Shown: positions 1 to 8,387, numbered from the stretch's first letter. The stretch: 40,238 nucleotides of DNA from JAGLTA01 sp023142625 (GCA_030641665.1 DAOWHA010000053.1:1-40238); one strand, 5' to 3'. Notes: a model not told the origin generated them from the letters alone. A program made the numbers and translations.

Positions 1-499
1 GAGATTTTGTGACTTGTTTAAAATTTTTAATTTCTTTAAATTTAACCAAATCTTCTTTGGTAATTTGAATTACCTGTTGGATAACTTTAATTTTTGGCAA
101 TTTTTCATATAGAGACATAATTTTTAAAAAACTATGCTCGGAGATAAGATAAATCTGAAAATTTTTATTAAAGAATCGCTCTTTTAATTGAGAAATGAAT
201 TGAATCGTATTTTCATCAGTTAAATTCACGGCTCCGATGCGCGCTTCTTTTCCGCCATAATAAAAGCATGCCATTTTATATTTTTCAGCATTTTCTTGAT
301 CTATAATCTTAAGAGCTTCAGGAGCGATTGGAAAATTTGATAAATCAATATAATTATACCCGATTTGAGCCGCTTTTGCCTTTATCATCCTTTCTTTGTT
401 TGCGATTTTTATCGCATCCATGCTAAAATTTAATTTTTCCAAGACATCTTTTTTTGCGATTTGCGCTTTTTGTTTGCCGTTGCTGGCATTCTCTTCCAT
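1..499 (-). CDS. PilB/GspE-type secretion or pilus ATPase, N-terminal part (cut by window edge)
   Basis: The frame is open from an ATG at 497-499 to the left edge, giving about 166 residues, so the C-terminal ATPase core is not in the window. What is visible fits the N-terminal domain of type II secretion/type IV pilus assembly ATPases: a segment reading KAAQIGYNYIDLSNFPIAPE, then a stretch of the 'ENAEKYKMACFYYGG' type, then 'ARIGAVNLTDEN', in the order seen in GspE/PilB N-domains. In the family this domain precedes a hexameric motor that drives pilin assembly or secretion at the inner membrane. It starts 38 nt after the stop of the upstream membrane-protein gene on the same strand, so the two may be co-transcribed. 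No Walker motif is visible here, so the assignment rests on the N-domain only. Confidence 0.65.
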   Translation of the reverse strand, partial: MEENASNGKQKAQIAKKDVLEKLNFSMDAIKIANKERMIKAKAAQIGYNYIDLSNFPIAPEALKIIDQENAEKYKMACFYYGGKEARIGAVNLTDENTIQFISQLKERFFNKNFQIYLISEHSFLKIMSLYEKLPKIKVIQQVIQITKEDLVKFKEIKNFKQVTKS

Positions 500-537
500 A
501 ATATAATATTTAGTTAGATTCGTTGAATAACAAGATA

Positions 538-1530
538 TTATTCAGCGCGTCTCTTTATTTTATTAAATAATTTTCCAATCAAACTAAACTGCCTCCCTTC
601 CGTTGTCAGTTTCATAAACATTGAAATCCAAACAGCGTAATTGTAGGAAACAAGCATAGCGATCATCCATAAAGCTATCAAACTTGTTAAAATCGGAATA
701 AAAATAAATAGGAACGCAAAACTTATTCCACTGGATAAAAAAATGCTAAAAATTCCCATAGAAGATATTGGAAGCAATAGAATTAAAATTATCCATTTGA
801 TCGCTATTTGCGCTATAAAATTTATAATAAATAGAAAAAAAGCCGCTTCAATCGTAATAACCCAATTGTCTAAAAATAGATTAAATCCATCCTTAATAGC
901 GCTTAGATAATTTTTCCCCTGAAGTATAATAAATGATAGCGCGTATTTAGTGATCAAAGAAACAAAGAGTATTATTAGGATGAAAATCGTTGAAAGCAGA
1001 AACCAGCTAAAAAAACTTATGCTTTTAATAAGAAAAGCGAAATAGAATAATCCAAACAGAAAAGAGACGCTCCAAACTATGGATTTATTGATAATATTAA
1101 GGTTGAGCGTCTGCCAAAAATTATCTCGTCCGATTTTTATGCTTTGCCCCAAGTTAGTTTTTTCTTTGCTGTTTAATTTGAAAATAGAATAAACAATTCC
1201 GCCCTGAGATATTACTGACAGCCAGACAAACAGCAAAAATATGCTGATAATAAATATTAAAATCAATAGAGAAGCGATAATCGCCAGCGGATCAGCAGAG
1301 ATGATATTTTGCAAGTTTGCCAAAGTGGCTGATTGAAAAAAGCCGGTATCGTAAACGCGCCAAATCAAACTATCTTTGTCGGTTATTATTTCGCTAAAAC
1401 TGGTTGAAATAAAATCATATCCTTCGCCGGCTAAAAATAGGATAAAAAGCCCTAATACCCATAAAAATTTATTTTTCCAAATTAATTTTAGCGGTTTTAA
1501 AAAAAGCGCGCGATAAAAATTTTGATTCAT
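538..1530 (-). CDS. Multi-spanning membrane protein, unknown function
   Basis: A 330-residue protein, strongly hydrophobic, with about six predicted membrane segments (roughly residues 22-38, 80-107, 150-200, 225-255, 260-300) and short lysine-rich connectors. The first 25 residues (MNQNFYRALFLKPLKLIWKN) form a basic amphipathic leader followed by a membrane segment, a pattern I associate with uncharacterised membrane proteins common in CPR genomes. No catalytic motif is visible. It lies upstream of the PilB/GspE-like gene on the same strand with a 38-nt gap, so a link to the envelope machinery is possible but is inference. Start: ATG at 1530; there is no good Shine-Dalgarno. Confidence 0.6.
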   Translation of the reverse strand: MNQNFYRALFLKPLKLIWKNKFLWVLGLFILFLAGEGYDFISTSFSEIITDKDSLIWRVYDTGFFQSATLANLQNIISADPLAIIASLLILIFIISIFLLFVWLSVISQGGIVYSIFKLNSKEKTNLGQSIKIGRDNFWQTLNLNIINKSIVWSVSFLFGLFYFAFLIKSISFFSWFLLSTIFILIILFVSLITKYALSFIILQGKNYLSAIKDGFNLFLDNWVITIEAAFFLFIINFIAQIAIKWIILILLLPISSMGIFSIFLSSGISFAFLFIFIPILTSLIALWMIAMLVSYNYAVWISMFMKLTTEGRQFSLIGKLFNKIKRRAE

Positions 1531-1587
1531 AATTTTAAAACTTAATTATTTATAAACTATTCATATATTACCATTTTTTAAAAAATC

Positions 1588-1616
1588 TGTAAATAAACAA
1601 ATATATCTGTTATAAT
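1588..1616 (+). promoter_or_regulatory. Promoter of rsmA, giving a probable leaderless transcript
   Basis: An extended -10 box (TG-T-TATAAT, hexamer at 1611-1616) is preceded 17 nt upstream by a weak -35-like TGTAAA at 1588-1593. Counting 6-7 nt from the -10 places the transcript start at about 1622-1623, which is the A or T of the ATG at 1622. The mRNA would then have no leader, or translation would start at the in-frame ATG at 1643. Confidence 0.6.
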
Positions 1617-1621
1617 AAACA

Positions 1622-2488
1622 ATGCTTAATAATTTTAGATCTATGCTTCAGCAGGAGACAAAAACAGCTTTAAAAAAATATAACATTTCCCTAAAGCATA
1701 AATTCGGGCAAAATTTTTTGACCGATGCGAAAATTTTAGATAAAATAATAAAAACAGCCGATCTAAAAAAAGAAGACGCGATTTTAGAAATAGGCGCTGG
1801 CGTCGGAACGCTCACAAGAGAGTTGGCGAAAAAAGTTAAAAAAATAATTGCGGTTGAGATTGACAGAGGATTGGTTAAAATTTTGCGGAAAATATTCAAT
1901 AAGACAGATAATGTTGAAATTATTGAAAAAAATATATTGAGCAGCGAATTTAAAGTTGAGAATTTTAAAGACATTAAAAATTCGTATAAAATTGTAGCTA
2001 ACCTTCCGTATAATATTACATCGCGATTTATTAGAAAATTTTTATCAGACGAAAAAATAAGACCGCAAGAGATGGTTTTAATGGTTCAGAAAGAAGTCGC
2101 GGAAAGAATAACCGCTAAACAGGGGCAGATGAGTTTATTGTCGGTCTCATGCCAATTTTACGCTGATTGCGAGTTAGCGTTTTTTGTAAGCAGAAAAAGT
2201 TTTTTGCCAATTCCGAAAGTGGACAGCGCGGTTGTTAAATTAAAAATTAAAGACTGCAGGTTGAAAATAGATGAAAAATATTTTTTTCAAATTGTTAAAG
2301 CAGGGTTCTTCAGCAGAAGAAAAAAATTGAAAAGCAATTTAGCAAAAGGGCTGGATATTAAAAAAGAAGATATTAATAAAATTTTTATCAAATTAAAGCT
2401 CGGAGAAAATATACGAGCGCAGGAACTAGGCGTTGAAGACTGGATAAAATTTTACTGGAATATAAAATTTAAAAAAAATGAAAAATAA
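1622..2488 (+). CDS. rsmA: 16S rRNA (adenine1518/1519-N6)-dimethyltransferase
   Basis: KsgA/RsmA dimethylates two adjacent adenines in the 3'-terminal helix of 16S rRNA using S-adenosylmethionine during late 30S maturation. The sequence shows the family signature GQNFL at residues 29-33, SAM-binding motif I EIGAGVGTLT at 56-65, the acidic motif II in AVEID near 77-81, and catalytic motif IV NLPYN at 127-131. The C-terminal helical domain is complete. Its 288 residues are normal for the family. A second in-frame ATG at 1643 (MLQQETKT...) fits family N-termini well and would leave a 20-nt leader from the promoter at 1611; the ATG at 1622 coincides with the expected transcript start. It overlaps the following NYN gene by 11 nt, so the two are probably co-translated. 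Confidence 0.95.
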   Translation: MLNNFRSMLQQETKTALKKYNISLKHKFGQNFLTDAKILDKIIKTADLKKEDAILEIGAGVGTLTRELAKKVKKIIAVEIDRGLVKILRKIFNKTDNVEIIEKNILSSEFKVENFKDIKNSYKIVANLPYNITSRFIRKFLSDEKIRPQEMVLMVQKEVAERITAKQGQMSLLSVSCQFYADCELAFFVSRKSFLPIPKVDSAVVKLKIKDCRLKIDEKYFFQIVKAGFFSRRKKLKSNLAKGLDIKKEDINKIFIKLKLGENIRAQELGVEDWIKFYWNIKFKKNEK

Positions 2489-3125
2489 TAAATATTTAAA
2501 AAAAGATAGAAAAAAATCAAAAACAAACGATAATGTGATTTATGTTTTTATAGATGCGTCAAATTTATGGCAAGCGCAAAAAGCCAAAGGCAGATTTTTG
2601 GATTATGAAAAAATTATAAAATATATAAAACAAAATTTTAAAGCGTCTTTTGTTAAAATTTTTTATTATACTGCTTATCCTGCTGATGGCACAAGAAGTT
2701 ATAATTTAGAAGGAAAGCATAGATTTTTTACTTTTTTAAAAAAAGGGCTTGGTTTTGAAGTTAGGAAAAAGAGATTAAAAAGAATAAATATTATTGATGA
2801 ATATGGAGAATCTATTAAAGAAAAAGGCGATATGGATGTAGAAATAACAATTGACGCAATGCATCATTTAAAAAAATATGGTATTGCGATTTTTTTAACT
2901 GGCGATTCTGATTTTTTATCATTAATATCTTATTTAAAAAAGAGCAATAAAAAAGTATATATATTTTCTTCAAAAAATAATATCTCCGAAGAATTAAGAA
3001 CTGGCGGAGACGGATATTCTGATGTTTTGGATATAGAAGATATTTGGGGCAGAAAATTAAAACGCAGAGAGGAAAAAACAGATAAAAAAATCACCCTCCG
3101 CATGGAGGGTGACCCTAGGATGTGA
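2478..3125 (+). CDS. NYN-domain (LabA/PIN-like) protein, probable RNase
   Basis: A 215-residue protein with a NYN domain, a PIN-like metal-dependent nuclease fold. Visible hallmarks are YVFIDASNLW (Asp26 and Asn29), GDMDVEITIDAM (Asp118, Asp120, Asp126) and FLTGDSDF (Asp143, Asp145), in the right order and spacing for the acidic active site. NYN proteins are expected to cleave RNA; the substrate is unknown. It begins inside rsmA (11-nt overlap), which suggests a shared transcript and perhaps a role in RNA processing, but that link is inferred from position only. The N-terminus (MKNNKYLKKDRKKSKT) is a basic tail. The last 14 codons and the stop lie inside an oppositely oriented small-RNA gene, so the C-terminal KITLRMEGDPRM is encoded by the RNA's terminator hairpin. 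Confidence 0.85.
   Translation: MKNNKYLKKDRKKSKTNDNVIYVFIDASNLWQAQKAKGRFLDYEKIIKYIKQNFKASFVKIFYYTAYPADGTRSYNLEGKHRFFTFLKKGLGFEVRKKRLKRINIIDEYGESIKEKGDMDVEITIDAMHHLKKYGIAIFLTGDSDFLSLISYLKKSNKKVYIFSSKNNISEELRTGGDGYSDVLDIEDIWGRKLKRREEKTDKKITLRMEGDPRM
3084..3112 (-). terminator. Rho-independent terminator of the minus-strand small RNA
   Basis: A perfect 9-bp inverted repeat, TCACCCTCC (3091-3099) and GGAGGGTGA (3104-3112), closes a 4-nt loop. On the minus strand it is followed by seven Ts (3090-3084). The plus strand has no T-run after the hairpin, so it terminates only minus-strand transcription. Confidence 0.85.
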
Positions 3126-3158
3126 TACCCTAACAGTTCTGTGAATAAACTGAAAGAT
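3084..3158 (-). ncRNA. Putative small RNA (about 75 nt), antisense to the NYN gene 3' end
   Basis: No open reading frame explains this segment, yet it has a full transcription unit: a consensus promoter at 3165-3192, a predicted A start at about 3158, and a strong intrinsic terminator ending at about 3084. The predicted RNA has a 5' hairpin (CAGUU and AACUG around a 9-nt loop), a possible UAGG/CCUA hairpin, and the terminator stem. The AGGGU at the start of the middle segment could also pair with ACCCU in the terminator stem, so an alternative terminator-opening fold is possible. The first 42 nt at the 3' side are antisense to the last 42 nt of the NYN gene. No minus-strand gene follows before the one ending at 538, so a free small RNA is more likely than a leader. 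I do not recognise the family. Confidence 0.6.
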
Positions 3159-3164
3159 GATTAA

Positions 3165-3192
3165 ATTATATACTATCTAAATAAAATGTCAA
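3165..3192 (-). promoter_or_regulatory. Consensus sigma70-type promoter for the small RNA
   Basis: On the minus strand TTGACA (3192-3187), a 16-nt spacer and TATAAT (3170-3165) are both perfect consensus hexamers. This is the best promoter in the window, and it points away from the carboxypeptidase gene toward the 3' end of the NYN gene. Confidence 0.8.
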
Positions 3193-3219
3193 ATAAATTT
3201 TATTAAAAATTAAAGCCTT

Positions 3220-4185
3220 ATGCTGCCAAATAGATTAAAAAAAGGAGACACAATCGGGATTATTACGCCTTCAAAACCGATATTGAAAAATCAAAAAATG
3301 ATTATAAATAACGCGATAAAATATCTTAAAACGATAGGGCTGAATACGGTTTTTTCAAAAAATGCGTTTTTAAAAGACAAATATGGCGTATCTGGCGGAA
3401 CCGCGAAAGAAAGAGCCAATGATATTAATAATTTGTTTTCCGATAAAAAGATTAACGCTATTTGGTGCGTTCAAGGAGGAGAGACCGCAAACGAAATTCT
3501 TGATTTGATTGATTATGAGTTGATTAAGAAAAATCCAAAAATATTTTTAGGCAAAAGCGATATAGATTTGCTTCATTTAGCAATAAATAAAAAAACGGGA
3601 TTGATAGTTTTTCATTCTCCTGATATTAAAATTGGGAAAAAGCTAGATATGGATTTTAAATATTCAAAAAAATGGTTTATCAAACGGATGTTTAATGGAA
3701 AGATTGACAAAATTGAAAAGTCAACAGATTGGAAAATAATTCGCAACGGCAGCGCAGAAGGAAAAATTGTCGGCTGTAATTTAAGTTCTATTTTAAAACT
3801 TGCCGGAACAGAATATTTTCCAAATTTTAAAAATACAATTTTGTTTTTAGAAGGTTATATGAGTGATATAAAAACGATTATTTATAAATTGACACAATTA
3901 AAACAGACAGGTGTTTTTGAAAAAATTACAGGAATAGTCATTGGGTATATCTATGGTTTTCAGGATAAAAAGCAATTACAACAAAACCCCAAATTAGACA
4001 AAGACGGAAATAAAGTAAATTATGAAGATATAATTTTGGATATTGTAAAAAATTATAATTTTCCGATTTTGAAAATTAACGAATTCGGGCATTGCTGTCC
4101 GAACGCAATACTGCCGATCGGGGTTAAAGTTAGATTAGACGCGACGAACAAAAAAATTGTCATTTTAGAAAATTGCGTTAAGTAA
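3220..4185 (+). CDS. S66-family LD-carboxypeptidase (LdcA/MccF-like)
   Basis: A 321-residue serine peptidase of family S66. Members cut the L-D bond of murein tetrapeptides in the cytoplasm during peptidoglycan recycling, or hydrolyse microcin C-like adenylates (MccF branch). The N-terminal half begins with the typical KKGDTIGIITPSKP. The nucleophile Ser113 sits in the LGKSDID elbow, Glu211 in FLEGY and His291 in the FGHCCPNAILPIG motif, so the Ser-Glu-His triad is complete. LdcA and MccF cannot be told apart safely from the sequence. It follows the NYN gene after a 94-nt gap that holds a divergent promoter, and precedes the VirD4-like gene by 34 nt. The start is the ATG at 3220; no clear ribosome-binding site is seen. 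Confidence 0.9.
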   Translation: MLPNRLKKGDTIGIITPSKPILKNQKMIINNAIKYLKTIGLNTVFSKNAFLKDKYGVSGGTAKERANDINNLFSDKKINAIWCVQGGETANEILDLIDYELIKKNPKIFLGKSDIDLLHLAINKKTGLIVFHSPDIKIGKKLDMDFKYSKKWFIKRMFNGKIDKIEKSTDWKIIRNGSAEGKIVGCNLSSILKLAGTEYFPNFKNTILFLEGYMSDIKTIIYKLTQLKQTGVFEKITGIVIGYIYGFQDKKQLQQNPKLDKDGNKVNYEDIILDIVKNYNFPILKINEFGHCCPNAILPIGVKVRLDATNKKIVILENCVK

Positions 4186-4219
4186 AAAATAAATTAAATT
4201 TTACAAAAAAAATAATTTT

Positions 4220-6727
4220 ATGGATTCTTTAATTCAACAAGCGATTTTTTTAGTTTTCGCGTTTATCGGGGTAATTCTTTTTTTCGCGCTGGCTTTTCTG
4301 CTTGTAAAACATTATTTACAAGCTGGCGATCATCTCCCAGTTTTGTTTAGAAAAGTTGTCCTATTAGTTATGGTGCCGAGAGAAGCGGCAAGCAAAGACG
4401 CCAGTGAAAAAGGGATTACTCTGCAATTAATTCAGGAAAAAATTGGAATAATGGAGACAATTTACGCTAACACAAGCGGATTAAGGGCGAAACGAAGTTT
4501 GAAATCTTTGCTTTTGGGCAGAAACGACCACCTTTCTTTTGAGATTGTAATTAAAAACGGAACTATATCTTTTTATATAGCCGCGCCGAAATACCTTAAA
4601 CAATATATAATTCAGCAGGTTCAGGCGCAATATTCAGACGCGCATATTGAAGAAGTGGAAGATTATAATATTTTTTCGCCGCAGGGATTTATTGACGGCG
4701 TTTATCTGAAATTTACAAAAAATTTTTTGTTTCCGATAAAAACCTATAAAAATCTGCAAGCAGATCCTTTAAACGCAGTTATAAACACTTTAAGCAAAAT
4801 GGAAGATGATGACGGCGCGGCAATTCAGTTCACAATAAGACCGACAAAAGGCGATTGGCGAAGTTGGGGAACTAAGACGGCGGCTGAGGTAAGGCGCGGG
4901 AAAAGCTTAAACGAAGCGGTAAAAGCAAAAGGAGATTTCAAGTCAGAAATTGCCGGCGGCTGGGGAGGCGATTTAAAAAATTCCATTTTTGGCGGGCATA
5001 AAAAAGACGAAATGAGCATTCGCCAAAATGAGCCGTATCGCCCATCTCAGATGGAAGAAGAGTCAGCTAAAAGCATAGAAGAAAAAGTGTCTAAAGCAGG
5101 GCTAGAAGTTAATATCAGAATTATAGTTTCGGCTGACAAAAAAGAACAGGTAAAAATGTATCTTGATAACATCGTCAACAGTTTCGGTCAGTATAATATT
5201 TATCAATACGGAAACAGCTTTCAGGTTTCGCGCGCGTTTACGCAAAAAAAGCTGATTGACGATTTTATCTACCGCAATTTTAACGACAAGAAAAAAATAA
5301 TCGTGAATTCCGAGGAGATGGCATCGCTTTTTCATTTTCCGATCAGCGGCGCAACTCAGATGCCGAATATCAACTGGCTCTCTTCCAAAGAAGCTCCAGC
5401 GCCTGCGGATATGCCGAAAGAAGGAATAATTTTGGGAAAAAATATCTATCGCGACATAGAAACAGAAGCAAGAATAGCCCCGGATGACCGCTCGCGGCAT
5501 ATTTATGTTATTGGAAAATCTGGAACAGGGAAATCTGTTTTGCTGGCGAATATGGCGCGCAGCGATATTTTAAACGGTGACGGCGTCGCTGTAATTGATC
5601 CGCACGGCGACTTGATTGAAGATGTTATGTCCGCTATTCCGCCTGAGCGCGCCGAAGATGTCATTTATTTTAATCCGTCTGATGTTGACAGGCCGATGGG
5701 GCTTAATTTGCTGGAATATGATAAAAAATATCCAGAGCAGAAAACATTTGTCATCAATGAGATGATAAATATTTTTGACAAACTGTATAATCTGAAAAAT
5801 ACCGGCGGACCGATGTTTGAGCAGTATATGCGAAATTCTATGCTTTTGATAATGGACGATCCTGAAAGCGGATCAACCTTGATGGAAATTTCCAAAGTGC
5901 TGGTTGATCCTGATTTTAGAAAATACAAATTAAGCAAGACCACTAATCCAGTCGTGCGCGACTTCTGGCAGAAAGAAGCGGAAAAGGCGGGCGGGGACGC
6001 GGCTCTGGCGAATATGGTTCCGTATATTACGAGCAAACTTAACGCTTTTGTCGCCAATGATATGATGAGGCCGATTATCGGGCAGCAGAACAGCGCTTTT
6101 AATTTCAGGAAGATTATGGACGAAAAAAAGATTTTACTGGTGAATTTAAGCAAAGGAAGAATCGGTGATTTTAATTCTTATCTGCTCGGAATGGTTATCG
6201 TAGGAAAAATTTTAATGGCGTCGCTTTCGCGGACAGATATTCCGAAAGAAGAGCGAAAGGATTTTTATTTCTATCTTGACGAATTCCAGAATTTTATCAC
6301 AGAGAGCATCTCCGTGATTTTATCAGAAGCAAGAAAGTATCGTTTAAATTTAACGATCGCGCATCAATATATCGGGCAGTTGGTTCGGGATCAGGACGCT
6401 TCTATCCGCAACGCTGTTTTTGGAAACATCGGAACAATGGTTTCATTTAAAGTCGGAGCGGAAGACGCGGAATTTTTAGTCAAGGAATTCGCGCCTGTTT
6501 TTGACGCTTATGATTTAGTTAATATTGATAAATACAACGCCTATGTAAAACTGATTATAGATAATCAGCCGACCAGAGCGTTTAACATAAAGACGACGCC
6601 CTTGAAAGAATACGATTATAATAATTCGGAAAAAATTAAAAACTTGTCGCGTCTGAAATACGGAAGAGATAAATCAGTCATAGAAGCGGAGATTTTGAAA
6701 AGAATGAAACTTTCGGCCAAAAGATAA
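4220..6727 (+). CDS. Membrane-anchored VirD4/TraG-type (type IV secretion, DUF87-like) ATPase
   Basis: An 835-residue protein of the FtsK/HerA/VirD4 superfamily. An N-terminal membrane segment (about residues 7-30) anchors it. About 380 residues of CPR-type N-domain follow, then the motor: Walker A VIGKSGTGKSVLL near 431-439, Walker B AVIDPHGDL near 455-463, and the coupling-protein signature FYFYLDEFQNF near 683-692 followed by SEARKYRLNLTIAHQYIGQL. Such ATPases pump DNA or proteins through membrane channels. In CPR bacteria a homologue is usually present without a complete conjugation operon, and none is seen here. Its neighbours are envelope genes (LD-carboxypeptidase, lspA), which suits a cell-surface role. 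Codon use is more GC-rich than in the preceding genes. Confidence 0.88.
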   Translation: MDSLIQQAIFLVFAFIGVILFFALAFLLVKHYLQAGDHLPVLFRKVVLLVMVPREAASKDASEKGITLQLIQEKIGIMETIYANTSGLRAKRSLKSLLLGRNDHLSFEIVIKNGTISFYIAAPKYLKQYIIQQVQAQYSDAHIEEVEDYNIFSPQGFIDGVYLKFTKNFLFPIKTYKNLQADPLNAVINTLSKMEDDDGAAIQFTIRPTKGDWRSWGTKTAAEVRRGKSLNEAVKAKGDFKSEIAGGWGGDLKNSIFGGHKKDEMSIRQNEPYRPSQMEEESAKSIEEKVSKAGLEVNIRIIVSADKKEQVKMYLDNIVNSFGQYNIYQYGNSFQVSRAFTQKKLIDDFIYRNFNDKKKIIVNSEEMASLFHFPISGATQMPNINWLSSKEAPAPADMPKEGIILGKNIYRDIETEARIAPDDRSRHIYVIGKSGTGKSVLLANMARSDILNGDGVAVIDPHGDLIEDVMSAIPPERAEDVIYFNPSDVDRPMGLNLLEYDKKYPEQKTFVINEMINIFDKLYNLKNTGGPMFEQYMRNSMLLIMDDPESGSTLMEISKVLVDPDFRKYKLSKTTNPVVRDFWQKEAEKAGGDAALANMVPYITSKLNAFVANDMMRPIIGQQNSAFNFRKIMDEKKILLVNLSKGRIGDFNSYLLGMVIVGKILMASLSRTDIPKEERKDFYFYLDEFQNFITESISVILSEARKYRLNLTIAHQYIGQLVRDQDASIRNAVFGNIGTMVSFKVGAEDAEFLVKEFAPVFDAYDLVNIDKYNAYVKLIIDNQPTRAFNIKTTPLKEYDYNNSEKIKNLSRLKYGRDKSVIEAEILKRMKLSAKR

Positions 6728-6728
6728 A

Positions 6729-6987
6729 AAATTAGCGATATTTGAAGGCAAAAAATTCGTCGGATTTGGAATGAAAAAAAAGAAGAATGGTATTTTTCAG
6801 TTGTGGATATTGTAGCCGTCTTAACGGATCAGGCAAACTTTCAGTTAGCCAGAAATTATTGGAAAGTGTTAAAGAATCGTCTAAAAAAGAAGAAAGCGAA
6901 GTGGTTACAAAATGTAACCGGTTGAGAATGGAAGCAGAAGATGGAAAATTTTATTTAGTTAAAAATAACAAATCCGCGAATGCATAA
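6729..6987 (+). pseudogene. Frameshifted remnant of a DinD/Bro-N-like gene
   Basis: No single frame is coding, but three frames joined in order read like the N-terminus of DNA-damage-inducible protein D / phage antirepressor (Bro-N) relatives. From about 6729 the first frame gives KLAIFEGKKFVGFG; from about 6783 a second gives EEWYFSVVDIVAVLTDQANF and then LARNYWKVLKNRLK; the third gives KKEESEVVTKCNRLRMEAED and ends at 6987. Two frameshifts are therefore needed, and the C-terminal two thirds of the usual protein is absent, replaced by lspA. An ATG-initiated 66-codon frame at 6787-6987 is only the third piece with a wrong-frame leader. I rate it a decayed, horizontally acquired gene. Family naming is from memory of its typical wording, not a search. 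Confidence 0.7.
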
Positions 6988-7438
6988 ATACACAAAAATT
7001 ATTTTAATCAATTTTGTTGGGATTTTTTTGTTTGCTTTGGATAGGTTTAGCAAGAATTATATATTTAAAAATCCGGACGCGTTTCAAAATTTTTCAATTA
7101 AAAATCTGCTTCAAATAATTTTGAGCAGAAATTATAATTTAGCATTAGGAGTAAAAATAAACAATATTTTATTATATGTTTTGGTTTTAGCCGCTATTTT
7201 TTTGTTAATCTATTTTTTATATAAAAATTATCAAAAGCAAAATTTTATAAATATTTTAATTATCACGATAGTTCTTTGCGGCGCGATTTCAAACTTATTG
7301 GACAGAATTCTGCACGGCTTTGTTATTGATTTTATAAGCGTCCCATGGTTTTCCGTTTTTAATTTCGCTGATTGCTATATTACGATTGGAATTTGCGCGC
7401 TGGCTGCCAGGAGTTATTTAAAGAAAGAGATTATATAA
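6980..7438 (+). CDS. lspA: Lipoprotein signal peptidase (signal peptidase II)
   Basis: A 152-residue aspartic protease of the cytoplasmic membrane that removes the signal peptide of diacylglyceryl-modified prolipoproteins. Four hydrophobic segments are visible (about 8-21, 63-82, 89-104, 126-145). The family signature DRxSK is at residues 21-25, GAISNLLDRILHGFVIDFI carries catalytic Asp117, and FNFADCYITIG carries catalytic Asp131. The start at 6980 overlaps the end of the upstream remnant by 8 nt, and no strong ribosome-binding site is visible. It converges with holA, overlapping it by 8 nt at the stop codons, so no terminator hairpin fits between them. Confidence 0.93.
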   Translation: MHKYTKIILINFVGIFLFALDRFSKNYIFKNPDAFQNFSIKNLLQIILSRNYNLALGVKINNILLYVLVLAAIFLLIYFLYKNYQKQNFINILIITIVLCGAISNLLDRILHGFVIDFISVPWFSVFNFADCYITIGICALAARSYLKKEII

Positions 7439-8387
7439 GTTGTGTGAATAGCAACTCTGGCGAGAAATATCCTTGTTTTAATTTTATGTCTATTTTTAAA
7501 AGTTTGCGATAAATATTTTTTATTTCTGTTATACTATAATTAGATGCTTGAGTTTTAAGTTTTTGCGCCACGAACGGATGGACTTTGATTTCAACCGCTA
7601 AATTAGCTGTCGGATTTTTTGCAAGCAAACTTTTCGCCCGCGCCATCATTCTGAATTGCCTGATTAAAAATGTTAGAATATAAGCAGGCTCTACGCCAGA
7701 CGATAGATATTCATCAGCCAATTTAATAAACAGCCTCCTGTTTTTATTCGCCGCCGCGTCCGTTAGATCAAAAATTTTCTGGTCAAATTTTTCTTCCGAT
7801 AACAGTTTTATATCAGCAATTGTTATATTTTGGCTGTTTTTATACGCTTTTAATTTATTAATTTCATTGTTCATTCTCCATAAATCGTTTCCGACGAATT
7901 CAACAAGCAACTTCGCGGCATCATCGCTAATGCTTATCCTGTTTTTTACCCAAGCAAGCAATTCATTTTTAGACAGCAGCTGGAATTCATAAGAGTATTT
8001 TATGGTTTTTAAATATTTTAAAAGTTGTCCAGACAGTTTTTTGCCGCGATATTTATCAGCCGAAACCGAGCCGAGCGCTTCCCAAAAAATAATAATATTT
8101 ATCTGAGTTACATTTGCGCTATGATTTTTGGCTAAATCCATAATATTTTTAGTATCCTGCTTATCCTTGTTTTTTTCTATTAAATTTTCTATAATCGCCA
8201 TTCTTTTTTCAACCAAAAAACCTCCAGACGCCATTGCCTGCTTAAAAGTTTCAGCGTCCAATTTTTCGCCGTCCAGAACATCAATGTTTATTTGAGAATT
8301 ATCAATCTTTTTGGCGAATTTTTGCCGCAGCGCTTTTAATTTTTGTTTTGAGCGAAATGAGTCTTCGCCGCAGATGAAAATTAACAT
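7431..8387 (-). CDS. holA: DNA polymerase III subunit delta
   Basis: A 318-residue clamp-loader delta subunit, which opens the beta sliding clamp within the DnaX complex. The N-terminus MLIFICGEDSFRSKQKLKAL matches the family start (a '..GeD.f.....l..l' pattern). There is an internal SGGFLVEKRMAIIENL segment, WRMNNEINKLKAY (equivalent to the family's '...l.nEleKL..y') and the C-terminal helical collar with AYILTFLIRQFRMMARAK. There is no Walker A motif, as expected for delta. Length is normal. It runs toward lspA with an 8-nt stop overlap and is divergent from the GH57 gene at 8426 with a 38-nt gap, so both promoters must share that short AT-rich spacer. Confidence 0.9.
   Translation of the reverse strand: MLIFICGEDSFRSKQKLKALRQKFAKKIDNSQINIDVLDGEKLDAETFKQAMASGGFLVEKRMAIIENLIEKNKDKQDTKNIMDLAKNHSANVTQINIIIFWEALGSVSADKYRGKKLSGQLLKYLKTIKYSYEFQLLSKNELLAWVKNRISISDDAAKLLVEFVGNDLWRMNNEINKLKAYKNSQNITIADIKLLSEEKFDQKIFDLTDAAANKNRRLFIKLADEYLSSGVEPAYILTFLIRQFRMMARAKSLLAKNPTANLAVEIKVHPFVAQKLKTQASNYSITEIKNIYRKLLKIDIKLKQGYFSPELLFTQLI

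Noticed and set aside
1648..1974. 108-codon minus-strand frame inside rsmA
   Set aside because: It is an antisense shadow of a strongly conserved gene, with no family motif and no promoter.
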